Shown: one piece after another, positions 1 through 13,728 of the stretch | Numbering within the stretch: position 1 is the stretch's first letter | How the letters are laid out: the number at the start of each line of letters is the position of its first letter | Assembly (NCBI GenBank): GCA_965153355.1 | Contig: OZ231126.1 | Span: 112,034,001-112,098,000 of the forward strand | DNA length: 64,000 nucleotides | Reading direction: 5' to 3' | From: Flaccisagitta enflata | Lineage: Eukaryota; Chaetognatha; Sagittoidea; Aphragmophora | Translations under genes and position numbers: made by a program | Notes under the pieces: generated by a model | The model's database searches: none | What the model saw: the letters and a program-made list of their open reading frames with translations, nothing else | What the model was told of the DNA's origin: nothing

Positions 1-200
1 GAGACTTGGTTTCACCCGAGGCACATTGCAATTATTAGAGCCTTTTCTGAATTTGGTTGCCAGTTAGTGATTTTCATGGTCATGTCTAGTCACACACGCA
101 TTGAATAGTAGATGCATGAGCTGCCGTCCCGTCGCGGAATTTACATATCTCATCATTGTGTAAAGCTCGATCACACGCGCTCGAGTGCGGGTGTGAGAGC

Positions 201-201
<1 letters not shown>

Positions 202-275
<74 letters not shown>

Positions 276-286
276 GATTGTTGTTA
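202..286 (+). repeat. (GTT)n microsatellite
   Basis: About 28 uninterrupted GTT/TTG units. Short frames through it (poly-Val, poly-Cys or poly-Asn) are artefacts. The matching tract in copy 2 is at 32569-32660 and is interrupted by GCT and GGTT variants. Confidence 0.95.
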
Positions 287-2814
287 TGGTTGTCAAGTAA
301 TCGCTGACGAGGGTTTGAGCAACCCACGTGGGCTGACAGAGGTTGTACAACTGACCCCCCCTTCGGACTAAACTCAGCAGGATAAACTTGTTTCAGAGCT
401 GCTTTAGTAATGCCAAAAGATTGTGTGGTGGGTTGAGAGGGTTGTTGTTGTTGATGTTAAGGGTGATCGCCCATCTGGCACGCATTTTGAGAGGGTGTGG
501 TAGCTCAGTTTTCAGTTGTGTGTCGTTGCTTTGCAAGAGAGGTCAGGGAATCCCGGATGACACTTCAAATTGAGGATGGTTCCTTAAAGTGCCACCAAAT
601 GTTGCCCCGTGAATTCGTGGAAGCCAGCCAGTTCTGCATACAGGAATTTGTAGAAAACGGTAGATGGATGTAGAAGGGTAATTGCAGGTTTATGTGTTGA
701 CATGATCCATAAAGCATGTGAATATTAACTAGGGTACGATGAGGGGGGGGGGCGGCAGGAATTGGGCTTGAAATTACAAGTTACTTATAAGGTAAATTTG
801 AAAAGAGCTAAGAGGAAAACAAGTAGGTTCATAGTTGATTGTTTGAGCACTAAATTGATAATGTCTGGTTTAGTTGCAAACCGGGAGATGGCAGATTTTT
901 TTTTTTGGTAGGCTAATCAGGGTCTTGCATTTTAGTTTGGTACTTGATGAAGTAAAGCTGATTTTGTGTAGGGCAATTTTAAGATACAGCTTCATTTGAG
1001 GGACCTAAATCTAGAGAAAGATTAAGAAGGTTTATGAATACATTGCAGTTAAATTTTTTTTTTGGGGGGGGGGTAGTGGGGGAGACAAAAAAAAGGATTA
1101 TTATAGTGGAATTCCATCTTAGTGACACTTATAGGATATCCGCATTTAAGAGACAACAGTGTCTGGTTACGATTTTTTTTCGGCTTCTCCAATTTAAAAA
1201 AAACATCTGTTTACGAAATCTTGGAATTAAGAGACAAAATTTTTTCAAATATCTCTTGTATATCAGGTAACTTTTTGAACAAATTTGATGATTTTTTCCT
1301 TTAAAAAAAATTGCAATTGGAGACGATTTTCAAAAAAAAAAAAAATTGTTTTACTCCAAAATGATCATATATTTCTTGCACCATGAATGCACAGCCATGA
1401 ACTTAATCACTGCTGATGAATAAACTTAGAGCATATGGATGTGGTTACACTGCGAATTTTGTAGTTATTAGTAACTAACTAAAAATTCTTAATAAAACAA
1501 TGAATTTGATTTAAGGGATTTTTGATTAAGGAGACAAAAAAAATAGTTAGTCCCTAGAAATCCCCCATACCGACGCTCTACTGTACTTACAGGGTGATCA
1601 ATCTCAACTGGCAAAAGTTACTCAATGTTTCCCCAATATGTACGGCCGGAGTTTTAATGGAATCTCGAATATCATTTGATCCTATTACTTTTATATCTTG
1701 TCTTAAAAGGATGTGATATACTTTCACTACCGGGTGATAGTTTGAAAAGCCTACTAACTTGACCATAACCTAATAACTTATCTTTGACCTTGACCATTTT
1801 TTTCCTATTTAAGTAATAAAAAAAAATGCGGGGCACTATTGAATTTGTTTTATGGAGGTTAGTAGGGGAAATGAAAAAAAATCTAGATGTAATTAAAAAG
1901 TTTGCATTAGAATAACATAAGATAAGTTCTTTGTCCTAAGATGCCTTTGAAATTTCGTCATTTGACTTTCTGTCTCTGAAATTAATTTCAACCCAAGATA
2001 TAGACTTTGAAGTGAGTTTTTAATGTGCCAACACATACATATAATTTCTCTGCAGAAAACACTCTTTCCTAAAATTTGCGATTAGCGCCCCCTCAAAACC
2101 CAAGAAAATACATTTTTTATTTTATTGCATGCTATTTTATGTTTTCATTATGTTTTTATTATGTTTTTTTTTTTATGTTTTTTCCTTTTTTTTTTTTTTT
2201 TTAAGGGGGCGCTAAAAATAGGGGGGGGTGATGAACGCAGGAAATACCGTAGTTGAACACAGTCTAAGAGTTTATATGTCTGTTTTTTTTTTTTTTTTTT
2301 ATATGTAGACTGAAACAGAAACAAATCTTAATTTTTGGGGCTAAAATCTCTCTAGTTTAATGAATAAAGAGACTAGAAGCTTTCAGTGTGTCAGCACGCA
2401 ACGCGCTAATTATAGATACAAGCATGTAACCAAATCACAGGTACTTTCATGATTAAGACCAGCATTCACTCACTTTTCAAATAGCCCATACATCAATTTG
2501 ACAAGGCAGAAGGACAAACGACATGTAAGGACAGGTAAAGGGTTGATAAACGGCCTCTTTTCAATCATTCACAAGAACTTAGCATGATTTTGATATGGGT
2601 GAAAAATCCAAAGAAAAGGCCAAATTCGTTGATGCAAGCGCTGATCCGTTTGGTTAGAGAGAGTTTTGCTGTTCAGGATTTTTTTTTTTCAACACACGGA
2701 CCTGATTAAAGGACAAAGGAAAAAAGGATCATGAGAGAATTAATTTTGTCATTTTGAATAGAGCAATTTTTCTTTATGTGGAGAAGTAGAATTTGCTTTC
2801 TAAACTGATGTTTA

Positions 2815-3460
2815 TAGGCTAGGCCGTACTCACCAACGACCTTTAGAAACAACATGACTCAAATAATAATTGTCATGATATTGTTGGTTTTCAATATAAT
2901 AATTAGTATTCTGGTATGTGAAAGGTAAACATAACTTATATGTAGTTGTCTGAAGAGAATTGACATAGGCCTTACCAATGGCCATCACAAGATTACCATT
3001 CCATCGTTATGATTGTGTTATGATAACTGTTATAGGTCATTGTTAGTTAATTCTGCTGGTTTTCTATAGTAGAACAAATGACATTCTAGTATGAAAAGGT
3101 ACGGTGAAAGAAATTTGTGTACAGATTGTAAAAAAATTAGTTAGGCCGCACTTACAACGACCTTAATGTAAAACATGACTAAAATTACCATCATGATTTT
3201 GCACTGTTTATTGAATATTTTGTATAGATGCTTAAGAAGTTCTGGACAGCCGTACTTACTAACAACTTTTATGGACAAGATGACACAAATGGACAAGATG
3301 ACACAAATCAAATCATTATGATTTTGTTCTGCTTTGCATACTACCATGGAAAACTAAAAACAAAATTGGATAGATGTCTGAAAAAAAATGGGTGAGGCCA
3401 AACTTACTAATGACCTTTATGTAAAACATTACCGAAACAATTATCATTAAAAGGTGTAAT
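2815..3460 (-). repeat. Five diverged tandem units, each with a 5'-splice-site-like core
   Basis: Units near 2830, 2962, 3146, 3248 and 3397 share the sense of TAGGCCGTACTYACCAACGA followed by an ACATGACTMAAAT-type stretch and ATCATGATTTTG. Read on the - strand each runs from a hydrophobic-coding stretch into GTCGTTG or GTCATTA and then GTAAGT or GTGAGT, like an exon 3' edge with its donor. The encoded peptide resembles a membrane helix fragment, but I recognise no gene. The copy-2 equivalent is about 35230-35860. Confidence 0.5.
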
Positions 3461-3541
3461 GAACAAGTAGAATAAATGATGAGCAAATATCTGCATATTG
3501 GATGTTAGCATGCATATATGGGACTTAAGATCTTAAGCCAA

Positions 3542-3554
3542 CGCCCCACCGCTT
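3542..3554 (-). other. 13-mer CGCCCCACCGCTT (internal PPT-like motif 1)
   Basis: Exact match to the sequence next to the 3' LTR of the giant element (31279-31291). On the - strand it reads AAGCGGTGGGGCG, purine-rich with three pyrimidines. Copy 2 has it at 35930-35942. Confidence 0.6.
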
Positions 3555-4629
3555 TGTGATAGGTGGATCCATAGGGCAGTTTGTAGTTTCAAAAGTGAGA
3601 ACCATTGCTTTTGATTGTTCTGCATACTGTTTACATAGGATTCCGGGCATGTGAGTGCCAGTGATGAAGTGAATGGATGTGAATTCCCAGTGTATGTCAT
3701 TCATTATGTCCAATTTCTCCAGTAGATAACTAGGTTGATTTTTCTTTTTAAATTGGCTTCCTCTGTTCATCATATCCTTTCTAATTACTAGCTATAAATG
3801 ATTTCTATCTTAATGGTAACTTGCGTTGTATGTCATTTGTCAAATTTCCGTAATCCCCTAGTGCAGTTCACTTTCATCACATGACCAGATCCAGTGTTAT
3901 GTATGCATGACCAATATTGCACAATGCCACTTTGAGTTGTGAGCAATGCTGAGCTTCAGGGTTGGATTCTCGCATTTAATTGAAAAAGATGAGACTTGGG
4001 GTCTTTGATAGCCAGTTGCGTCTGTTGAGCTTTTAGTAGCGCAATTAAAATTGTGAGATTGGAGTAGCAAGATGCACCTTGCACCTTGTGCCAGAAATTT
4101 GTTGCGGGATGTTAAATGTGAGTTTTCTGCCACCAGATGGAAGTATTGAGTGGCTATCTGCAAGCTGGATGCTTGTTGCCAGATGAAAGGAAGCTGGGAG
4201 ATGCAAGTTGCAAGATTTCAGTAGTGCAATGAAAAGAGTCAATTGCAAGCTTTACATACAACCTATTTCCCAGACGCTATCACTATTAGATGAGAGCAGA
4301 CCTGTCCTGTGCCAGATGCTGGTTGAAAGATGCTGGTTGCAAGATGCTGGCTGCAAGGAAACTGAGTTCATTGCATCACCAGTGTATCCGGAGGGCTGTT
4401 GTCGTTGGGCAGTGACAAGTAAACTATTCAGCAAGAGGGAAGTTACACACCAAGTTTGATTATTGGGGAGCAAAAAGAATCAGAGGCAACCTGGATTTTA
4501 CTGGTTGCAGGGAACTCCACCAACTTGGCATGCTGAAAGTTGGAGTGCTTTTTTTTTCTTGCCATAAACTTAGTGAACTTCTGGTTGTTACAATAAATCT
4601 TGACAGAGCTATGGAAACCTATTTGAAGA

Positions 4630-5735
4630 TTTAAGTATGAGGAGGTAGTCACTCAGCGGTATAAGGAGGTAGTCACTACCATGTCGCATGGAATCTGTGG
4701 GAGAGAAACTCAGAGGGCATGGATGTCATTCCATTACAGGACAGCATCAGAGGTACCATGGAAACTCAGCGATACAGACACTCAGAGACAACATGGATTT
4801 TACCCAAAATTCTGAGGAGGTAGTCACTCAGCGGTCACATGGAATCTGTGGGAGAGAAACTCAGAGGGCGTATGGATGTCATTCCATTACAGTAATAGTT
4901 ACTCAGAGGTACCATGGAAACTCAGCGACAGACACTCAGAGACAACATGGATTTTACCTAAAAATATAAGGAGGTAGTCACTCAGCGGTCACATGGAATC
5001 TGTGGGAGAGAAACTCAGAGGGCGTATGGATGTCATTCCATTACAGGAATAGTTACTCAGAGGTACCATGGAAACTCAGCGACAGACACTTAGAGACAAC
5101 ATGGATTTTACCTAAAAATATAAGGAGGTAGTCACTCAGCGGTCACATGGAATCTGTGGAGAGAAAACTAGAGGGCGCATGGATGTCATTCCATTACAGG
5201 AATAGTTGAGTTCATTGAATCACCAGTGTATCCGGAGGCACACAGAGACACTCAGAGACAACATGGATTTTACCTAAAATATAAGGAGGTAGTCACTCAG
5301 CGGTCACATGGAATCTGTGGGAGAGAAACTCAGAGGGCGTATGGATGTCATTCCATTACAGGAATAGTTACTCAGAGGTACCATGGAAACTCAGCGACAG
5401 ACACTTAGAGACAACATGGATTTTAACTAAAAATATATGAGGTAGTCACTCAGCGGTCACATGGAATCTGTGGGAGAGAAACTCAGAGGGCGCATGGATG
5501 TCATTCCATTACAGGAATAGTTACTCAGAGGTACCAAGGAAACTCAGCGACAGACACTCAGAGGCAACATGGATTTTACCTAAAATATGAGGAGGTAGTC
5601 ACTCAGCGGTCACATGGAATCTGTTGGAGAGAAACTCAGAGGGCACATGGATGTCATTCCTTTACAGGAATAGTTACTCAGAGGTACCATGGAAACTCAG
5701 CGACAGACACTCAGAGGCAACATGGATCTTACTAG
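4630..5735. repeat. ~154-bp minisatellite array, copy 1 (about 7 units)
   Basis: Tandem units share landmarks such as AAGGAGGTAGTCACTCAGCG, CACATGGAATCTGTGGGAGAG, CATGGATGTCATTCCATTAC and CAGCGACAGACACTCAGAG. One unit near 5200 contains a short foreign piece (GTTCATTGAATCACCAGTG) that also occurs upstream near 4365, a sign of internal rearrangement. No frame stays open across units, so I see no protein. Confidence 0.9.
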
Positions 5736-6245
5736 TCGCAGGGCGTCCCCCACTTGGCATGCTAATGGGTACAGTACACCCAGAAGAACCTTTCCTCTAT
5801 TGTATTGAATTTTATTTCCCCTTGATAGCCATCCATGCACAAATCCGGTTACAATGGCCAGTTGTCCTGAAAAGTGCGGAGGCAGTTACTCAAGTATTGG
5901 GTTGGTTATTTTTATTTTAGTGTGATGAGATAATCCCACCTGTATGTTATGACCACTTTGTCGTTCATGAGCTTGTTTTTTTCTTTTTTTTTTGGGGGGG
6001 GGGGGTCTGGATATTTTGTCACAATGGTTCTTTGCCTTACCGGGCAGAGTTTTTAGGTTTGTTTTTTTTTCTCATTTCTTCAATTGAGATGATGAAGACA
6101 AAAAGGAGAGATGACTCCAGTAATGGAGGCGACGCTAGAGACTTTCAATCCATGTGAGAAAGCAGGGCGTCAGGAGTTATTGGAATTGAGTTTGATACGA
6201 GTGAAGTTGTTGTTGATGGTGTTGTGAATTGTATTGTATGACTTA

Positions 6246-7828
6246 TCACATCGCATCTGAAGATGACAGGCGGCTTGTATGCCGCAAAATTCTCTTATGT
6301 TCTTACCACCTAAAATGTGGACTTTACATCACCATTACACATGCGGGCTGGGGTTTGCTGCAGGTGGCTTGTATGCCGCAAAATTTTCTTGTGTTCTTAC
6401 CACCTAATGTGTGGACTTAACACCCATTTACATTACACATGCGGGCTGCCTCGCCGCAGGTGGCTTGTATGCCGCAAAATTCTCTTGTGTGCCTGCCACC
6501 CAAAATGTGGACTTAACACCTACTCACATTACACATGCGGGCTGCCTTGCCGCAGGTGGCTTGTATGCCGCAAAATTTTCTTGTGTTCTTTCCACCTAAC
6601 GTGTGGACTTAACACCCATTTACATAACACTTGGTGGAATGCCTTGCCAGAGGTGGCTTGTATGCCTAAAACCCTCTCTTGTGCAAAACTCTCTTGTGGC
6701 AAAAACTCTCTTGTGTTCTTACCACTCCCAAAATGTGGACTTAACATCACTCACATTACACATGCGGACTACCTTGCCGCAGGTGGATTGTATGCCGCAA
6801 AATTTTCTTGTGTTCTTACCATCTAAAGTGTGGAATTAACACCTACTCACATTACACATGCGGGCTGCCTTGCCGCAGGTGACTTGTATGCCGCAAAATT
6901 CTCTTTGTGCTTACCACCCAAAATGGATTTAACACCCACTCACTTTACACATAATGGCTGCCTTGGCTCGCAGGTGGCCGGTGCCGCAAAATTCTTGTGT
7001 TCTTACCACTCCAACGTAGACTTAACACCATTTACATAACACTCTATGGGCTGCCTGCCGCAGGTGGGTTTGTATGCCAGAAACTCTCTTTGTGTTCTTA
7101 CCACCTAAAATGTGGACTTAACATCACTCACATTACACATGCAGGCTGCCTTGCCGCAGGTGGCTTGTGGGCCGCAAAATTTTCTTGAGTTACCACCTAA
7201 CGTGTGGATTTAACACCTACTTACATTACACATGCGGTCTGCCTTGTCGCAGGTGGCTTGTATGCCGCAAAATTCTCTTGTGTTCTTACCACCTAACATG
7301 TGGACTTAACACCCATTTACATAACACTTGCGGGCTGCCTTGCCGCAGGTGGTTTGTATGCCGCAAAACTCTCTTGTGTTCTTACCACCTGAAATGTGGA
7401 CTTAACGCCACTCACATTACACATGCAGACTACCTTGCCGCGGGTGGATTGTATGCCGCAAAATTTTCTTGTGTTCTAACCTTCTAAAGTGTGGAATTCA
7501 TACCTACTCAATTACACATGCGGGCTGCCCTGCCGCAGGTGACTTGTATGCCGCAAAATTCTCTTGTGTGCTTACCACCCAAAATGTGGACTTAATACCT
7601 ACTCACTTTGCACATGCGGGCTGCCTTGCCGCAGGTGGCATGTATGCCGCACAATTTTCTTGTGTTCTCACCACCTAAAGTGTGGACTTAACATCTACTC
7701 ACATTACACATGCGGGCTGCCTTGCCGCAGGTGGCTTGTATGCCGCGAAATTCTCTTGTGTTCTTACCACCTAAAATGTGGACTTAACATCAATCACATT
7801 ACACATGCGGGCTGCCTTGCCACAGGTG
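6246..7828. repeat. ~95-bp minisatellite array, copy 1 (about 16-17 units)
   Basis: Units read CTGCCTTGCCGCAGGTGG, CTTGTATGCCGCAAAATTCTC, TTGTGTTCTTACCACC, AATGTGGACTTAACA and CATTACACATGCGGG. Unit lengths vary around 93-98 bp. Where neighbouring units sum to a multiple of three, frames stay open for 60-170 codons with Cys-rich repeating peptides. They break at every length change, so coding is unlikely. Confidence 0.9.
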
Positions 7829-8934
7829 ATGGGATCAGAAGTGAGGTTAATACGAGTTAAGTTTTTGTGATGGCGTTGTTCCGCGACAGATGATGCCCCA
7901 ATAGTTGATACCGCAACAGAAGATGTCGCAACAAATGGTGCCCTGTTAGATGACAGATGTTCACTTCAAAGGAGTAGCCGCTGACAACTGATGCAAAAGG
8001 ATAATAGGAGAGATGACGCCAGTAATGAAGGCGCCGCAAGAGATTGCTGGAGGAGATGTTGTTTTGGGAAGGCAGGGTGTTGGAAGCAATGGGATTGGAA
8101 GCAAGGTTGATATCAGTGATGTTGTTGTTGAAGGCATTGTAGATTGTAATGCCGACCCATGATGCTTGTAGATTGTACTGCCGACCCATGATGCCGCGAC
8201 CAATGACGCTGAGGCCTATGACTCTGCCACAGGTGAGGCTGTGACAGAAGATGCAACAACAGTTGATGCCACAACAGGGATGAAGGATAGAGTGAGAATC
8301 TTCAGGAGAGAGTCCAGCACCTTGAAGTAGGGGTTGTACCAGCTTTTTATGAGGGGGAAAAGTCCCCAGCAGGCGTTCGTAGCTGAAGGCATGACCACCA
8401 GTGAGTCATGACCACCAGTGAGTCAGGATGATTATCCTGAGAAATTATGTCACCGCTGATACAGGCCTGTGGGAGTACGCCCCATACTTTTGTCCATGGT
8501 GTAAACAAAGTCAACGAGGATTTAAAAAGTCAAGACGGACATGTTTAAAACCGCGGCATATTTGATGATCTTCTCAGCAGCTTTGCAGAGGCAGTATGCA
8601 ACAATCGGCAGGTGAAAGACTGAGTCAGCTGCGTGGTTGTCATCAGCTTAGCGCTCATCTCAATCAAGCACAAAAGGTGTCTTCTGATGGAGCGATGTCG
8701 CAGGAGTAGAAATTGGAGAGGAGAGGAGAGGTGAGATGATCCTGTCGCTTATGACGCCCGCATTGGAGCGAATAACCTGACGGAAATGTGCGCAGCGAGG
8801 CCTTGTGAGCCTAATGAATTCCTTAAGCCAATTGACTAAATTCATCGCCAAGACGAAATTCATAACGCTTCATTGAACATTGAATTGGACGAGGTGGATA
8901 AACGTTGTAAGTTGGCAATCCCAACAAGGAGATG

Positions 8935-11900
8935 ATTGACAGACAACAGCTGGTGATTAAGGCGACCTTTTGAAAGCGACTCAACAAAATGTTGACACGA
9001 GCGCGAATCAATTCTAATTGGCTGTTGACAGCATGTATTTGTCGCATTATTAACACCAAAGTGCCGCATATTTCAATGGATTTCTGGAAAGTGATCGCCT
9101 GTCAAAACATGTGAAGGATCAGCTTTTAGCCTATCAAGCATGGGGTGTCGTGGAATATGTCAACAGAGCCGATGAAAACCGCTCCAAAGCCGACAAAAGT
9201 AACTGCTACGGCCGTATGTCTTGCGACGTTCAAGGAACAGCTCGCCCACGCAGCCATAGCTGACAGAAGTGTGCAATACTTGTGGATCTCAGCGGCAGAT
9301 GATCAAGTGAAGAAAACCAGCAGAGAATATCTCTGCTTCCATTGTTTTCAACAAGGACCTTCAGCAAGGGATTGTAAAGAAAGACCGACATGTGGAAAAT
9401 GCAATACACGCCATGCAACCCTTCCTCATGACTGACAATTTGAAGGAAAGGTAAAAGGAGGACCATCGCGCCATCTCCACCAAATGGTTTGTCGACACTT
9501 CTACACCCGCAATGACGGAGCAGGTGAACCAGAACACATGACTTGCTGCCACCTGACTTGCTGCCACCTCCGTGATGAGGACAGTGGTCACGGAGGGTGA
9601 CGTGACCAGACCAATTGTTCTATTTAAGATAACCAATGCGTTGCCGGGCGCCATCGGCTGGGGCAAATTCAAAGGTGGTTACGCCAATCGCGGCAGAGGC
9701 CGCCAATTCAAACTGAAAACTTCACGCCCGTGTTCTTTGACGGCAACCAACAAACATCCGGGGGGGCAACCGTAGCAACCCCCAGTTCCAGAAAAAGCCG
9801 TCCACTCTTCAGCAAATTTGCCGAAACCACCAAGAGTTTTGCGAGAAAGCATACAACTGCAAAACGCGGGTGCCAATTAAAAAGCAGGGCCAGGCATCAT
9901 CAGGAAAAGGGACCAACGGGATGCCTGAAGTAAAAAGGAAGAAGGAAAAAGGGAACTCTGTACATACGCGATTCGAGAACCAAATACAAATGGCTCATCG
10001 ACGGGGAGCATTACTCTCAATTCTTCCACCTCTTCCTTTCCAACGCAAAACTGGTCCCAATGCACAAAACTCTCGGCCGGCAACGGCACAGCTATCCCTT
10101 GCCACGGAGAACAAAACACCATGTGCGACAAGGTATTTCTCTTTGATTTTATAATCGCAGACGTAACTCAACCAATCATCGGTGCCGACTTCCTTGCACA
10201 TTTCTATTTGGCACCAAATCACCAAGATGGTTGCCTCATAAACCTTAAAAGTTTTGAAAGCATTCAAGCTGACTTCACAACCGACTCACAAACAACGCGC
10301 ATGAATTTCATCGAACAGAAACAAGACCTGTTTTACCAATTACTCGATGAGTATCCAGACCTCTCAACCCTTCCTTCAGAATCAAGGAACCCAAACATGG
10401 CATTCGTTACTTCATCCCAACCAAATGTAGACCGATCCATTCACGCGCTTGAAAACTCGCTCCCAACAGGTTAGCTGTCGCGAAGGCAGAAATTGAGAAA
10501 CTAAGCGAATTTTGTGTACGCAGAAGGTGAAAAAGCGAGTGGGCCTCTCCATTAATGGTTGCCTGAAAACCATGCGTCAGGCCATGAACATGCGCACCGT
10601 CGACTCCCTGTGGCGGATGGCGCGTTTGCGGCGATTACCGCCGGCTCAACACCCAAACAACGGATGACAAGTACCCGGTGCGGTGCCTTACCGACTTCAG
10701 CAACATTCTTGCAGGAAAGACAATATTTTAGCAAAATCGCCTTACTTAAAGGCTATCATCAAATTCCCGTCGCAGAGGAGATGTAAAAAAAAACCGGCGT
10801 CATAACTCCGTTAAGATTAGTCCTGTTTCCGCGCATTCCATTCGTCTTTAAAAAAAGCTGGGCAGGACTTTCAACGCCTTATGGACGTAATACTAGGCGA
10901 CATCCCGCACACATTCGTCTATATCGACAACATCCTGGTTGCCTCTGGAAACCCCAAACATCATCTTAAAGACCTCAAACGAGTCTTTCAGATCCTCGAC
11001 AACAATGTCATGGTCGTTAATTGCAAGAAAACGTCCTGGGCAAAACCTCTCTTGAATTTCTCGGTTACAAGGTAGACAAACACGGTATCCTCCGTTGCCA
11101 GAGCGCATCAAAACTACTCAAAAGCAAAACCGCCCGATGACCATCAAAGAATTACAACAATTCTTGGGCATGGTAAATAACTACCAGATATTTATCAAAA
11201 GCGCTGCCCTTCATCTGTACTACCTCTTCAACTCCCTCAAATGCAAAACAAAAAAAACAAAAACCATGCCTAGTCTGGACCCCAGAGTGCCAGAACTCTT
11301 TTGAATCAATCAAAGACATGTTAGCCAAAGCAACCATGCTTTGTCACCCTCGAACGGACGCTCCCCTAGCCATCACAGCTGACGCATCAAAAATCGTGAT
11401 TGGCGCAGTACTCGAACAACACGGACCTCTCGGCTGGGAACCTCTTGGATTCTTCAGCTCCAAATTCGAAGGCAAACAAGGATAATAGCCCGCGTTTGAC
11501 CGCGAACTTCTCGCCTCATTCCGAGCAATCTGGCACTTCCGTCATATGGTGGAGGGCCGTGCCTTCACCTTGTACACCAATCATGACAGCTTCGTCCCAT
11601 CACTCCGCAAAAAGAGCGAACTGCTCATGGCACGCCAGACGTATTAGCTCTTGTGTATTGCAGAGTACTTGATCAACATCTGCTATCTGGAGGGAAAGGC
11701 TAATGTTGTCACCACCCAACTTTCTCGACCAAACAAGGAAATTCTAAAAACAATCGCAACAATCGACGCTCCATTCCCGGACAACAAGATGGAAGAACTC
11801 CGGGAGGTGATTTCATCAATCGACGTATACGGCGTTGATCTCCAGGAACTCGCACACGAGCAACACTTGGTCCCAACTTCCGGCAAATTTCACAAGAAGC

Positions 11901-12330
11901 TCGAACCGGCTTAAATTTTAAAAGGGTCGATATCATTGTCGATGTCTGCAATGGTCCCAAACAACCATCAGTTCCACAAGCATGGCGCAAATGCAAATTG
12001 GTGTAATCGACGGACTGGGCCATCCATGCGTCGAACGCACATGGCAAGCCGTCGCCGCCAAATTCATTTGGCCTAACATCCGTCGCGACGTAACCGACTG
12101 GGCTAGAAATTGCTAACGAGCCAAAGTCCACCAAAACTCAGTTCCTCCAATCGGCAACTTTGAAGTGCCAAACCGACATTTTCCACACATCCACGTCGAC
12201 ATTGTTAGCCTCCCCGAATCCAACAGCTTCTCAAATCTCCTTACCATAGTTGACCGTTTCACCAGATGGCCAGCTGCAATCGCAATTGCAAGTTGCCTTT
12301 GATTGTTGTGGTGATGAAGATGTCACGAAA
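8935..12330 (+). pseudogene. Degenerate Ty3/gypsy gag-pol, copy 1
   Basis: A decayed LTR-retrotransposon polyprotein in several frames. In order: a gag segment ending in cysteine knuckles near 9335-9430 (CFHCFQQG and CGKCNTRH, with the usual His of the first knuckle replaced); a protease/linker segment with ADVTQPIIGADFL near 10160-10200; reverse transcriptase pieces LLKGYHQIPV near 10745 and YIDNILVAS near 10920, where the usual YIDD has become YIDN; a connection motif FLGMVNNY near 11165; RNase H-like ADASKIVIGAVLEQ near 11380 and FDRELLASFRA near 11500; and integrase-core HIHVDIVSLPES near 12190. Many stops and frameshifts separate them. No flanking LTRs were recognised. It lies opposite to the LINE-type ORF and to the inferred element direction, so it is probably an old nested insertion. 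Confidence 0.85.
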
Positions 12331-13197
12331 ATGGAGGCAAAAGGTGAAGGCGAGGACATGTACAGAAACTTTAGTTGTCCCAGTTGTCTTCATGACGCTC
12401 AACGCTGCTTTATCAACAAGATTCATCACAAGTAATTTTTAAGATTCATCACAAGTAATTTTTTTTTGTGGAGAAATCATTTTGATGTGCCCATGAATAT
12501 CACTGGATGGTAGTGATACTTTTTTCCCTCATCACCTTCACCAGCCCTGATTTTAGTGATTTTCTTGACCGAGCCAGTCGGGCTCGCTCCTCAAATTTTG
12601 ACAGAGCCTAAGAGGAAAACGATGAGCCCGGTAAAAAATGATTTGCCAAATTTTACGATCATATCAGCCTAGATTTATTATAACATCACTGATTAAATGA
12701 TGTAATGGTAGAATCATCAGTACTAAGATATTTCAGTTTGTGATATAATTAAAAAAAACTTCAGAAATCAATGATTTTTCAAATATTTCATTCAATCAGC
12801 TCAGAGCTTGCAAAACAACATAACCCGAGAGAAAGTTAGAAAGCATTGGGCTCGCGGGCTCGCTCTAAAATCCTTCCCTCTTGCTTAGACTTTATAATAA
12901 AAAAAGAACAGATAGCTTTTGACAGTGATTATCGCTGTAGGGATGCTTGTAATCAGGTAGGTTATTTTGACCGAAACTTATTTTAGGAGGTGAGCTAACC
13001 AGTACCAAAGCACTGAGACTCAGTACCTTAAAAAAAAAGGGTATTCTCAGTCAAGTTATTTATTCTCCGCCCCACCGCTTTGTCACAATAAATTTATGGT
13101 TATCCTTTCTTCATTGCCCAACCATGCCCCCTATGTGCATGTACTTTCCACACTCACCACGGAGCATGAAGACATAAATGGCGAGATTTTAAACCTT
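12330..13197. other. Non-coding stretch with the second 13-mer
   Basis: No gene seen. The 13-mer CGCCCCACCGCTT is at 13068-13080. Two GGGCTCGC-type clusters (near 12580 and 12850) flank an AT-rich core, perhaps an old palindromic repeat. Copy 2 matches at about 44670-45535. Confidence 0.45.
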
Positions 13198-13715
13198 TGC
13201 TATCTAGTTTTCAGGTGCTTTTTTTCCTGGGGGGGGGGAGCGCGATTGGCTGCCAAGGCTGTTATTCTGTTGTGACATTTTAAGTATCGAAGTCATTAGG
13301 ACTGGATTCAATATTACTCAATATTCAGCGTATCCCACTTGGTTTTGCTGTATTTCCGCGCCCAGCCGCCTTGTAGTATTTTCTTTACATACCTGAAGGT
13401 GGGACATGGAATGGATCTGTCTTTTTGTGGGAACAACTATTTCCAGACCTGAGAATTTTTGTAGGAAAAGGGTCAATTACCAGACATTTCAGCTAAAGAT
13501 ACAAGATTAAAGATGTTACTCCTCAATTTTATGTCATTTTTTTTTAGGGAAAAGGGAAAAAAATTATTCTTTTTTTTTTTTTTTTAATGAGGGGAGCTTA
13601 TGGTGAATCATCGATTGTGAGGTTTTACTGTTATGCATGCAGCAAAGTGTGAAAAGACAAAAGAAAATAATTTGTCTTTGATTCCCTAAATTTTCAGACT
13701 TTCCTTCTCGCCGAT

Positions 13716-13728
13716 CGCCCCACCGCTT
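13716..13728 (-). other. 13-mer CGCCCCACCGCTT in tandem unit A
   Basis: Exact copy of the PPT-like 13-mer. The paralogous position in unit B is 14895-14907. Here it is preceded by a short extra CCGAT, yet the 13-mer itself is unchanged. Confidence 0.6.

Larger units (their letters stand above)
576..4620. other. AT-rich non-coding stretch with homopolymers
   Basis: No convincing coding sequence or RNA gene was seen. It holds many A, T and G homopolymers, the internal exon-edge-like repeats at 2815-3460 and the 13-mer at 3542. Between 4060 and 4360 short degenerate motifs such as GCAAGATGCTGG recur irregularly. The homologous stretch in copy 2 is about 32950-37010. Confidence 0.6.

Noticed and set aside
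112-327. Poly-Val, poly-Cys and poly-Asn frames over the GTT array
   Set aside because: Frames created by a trinucleotide repeat; no unique flanking coding sequence.
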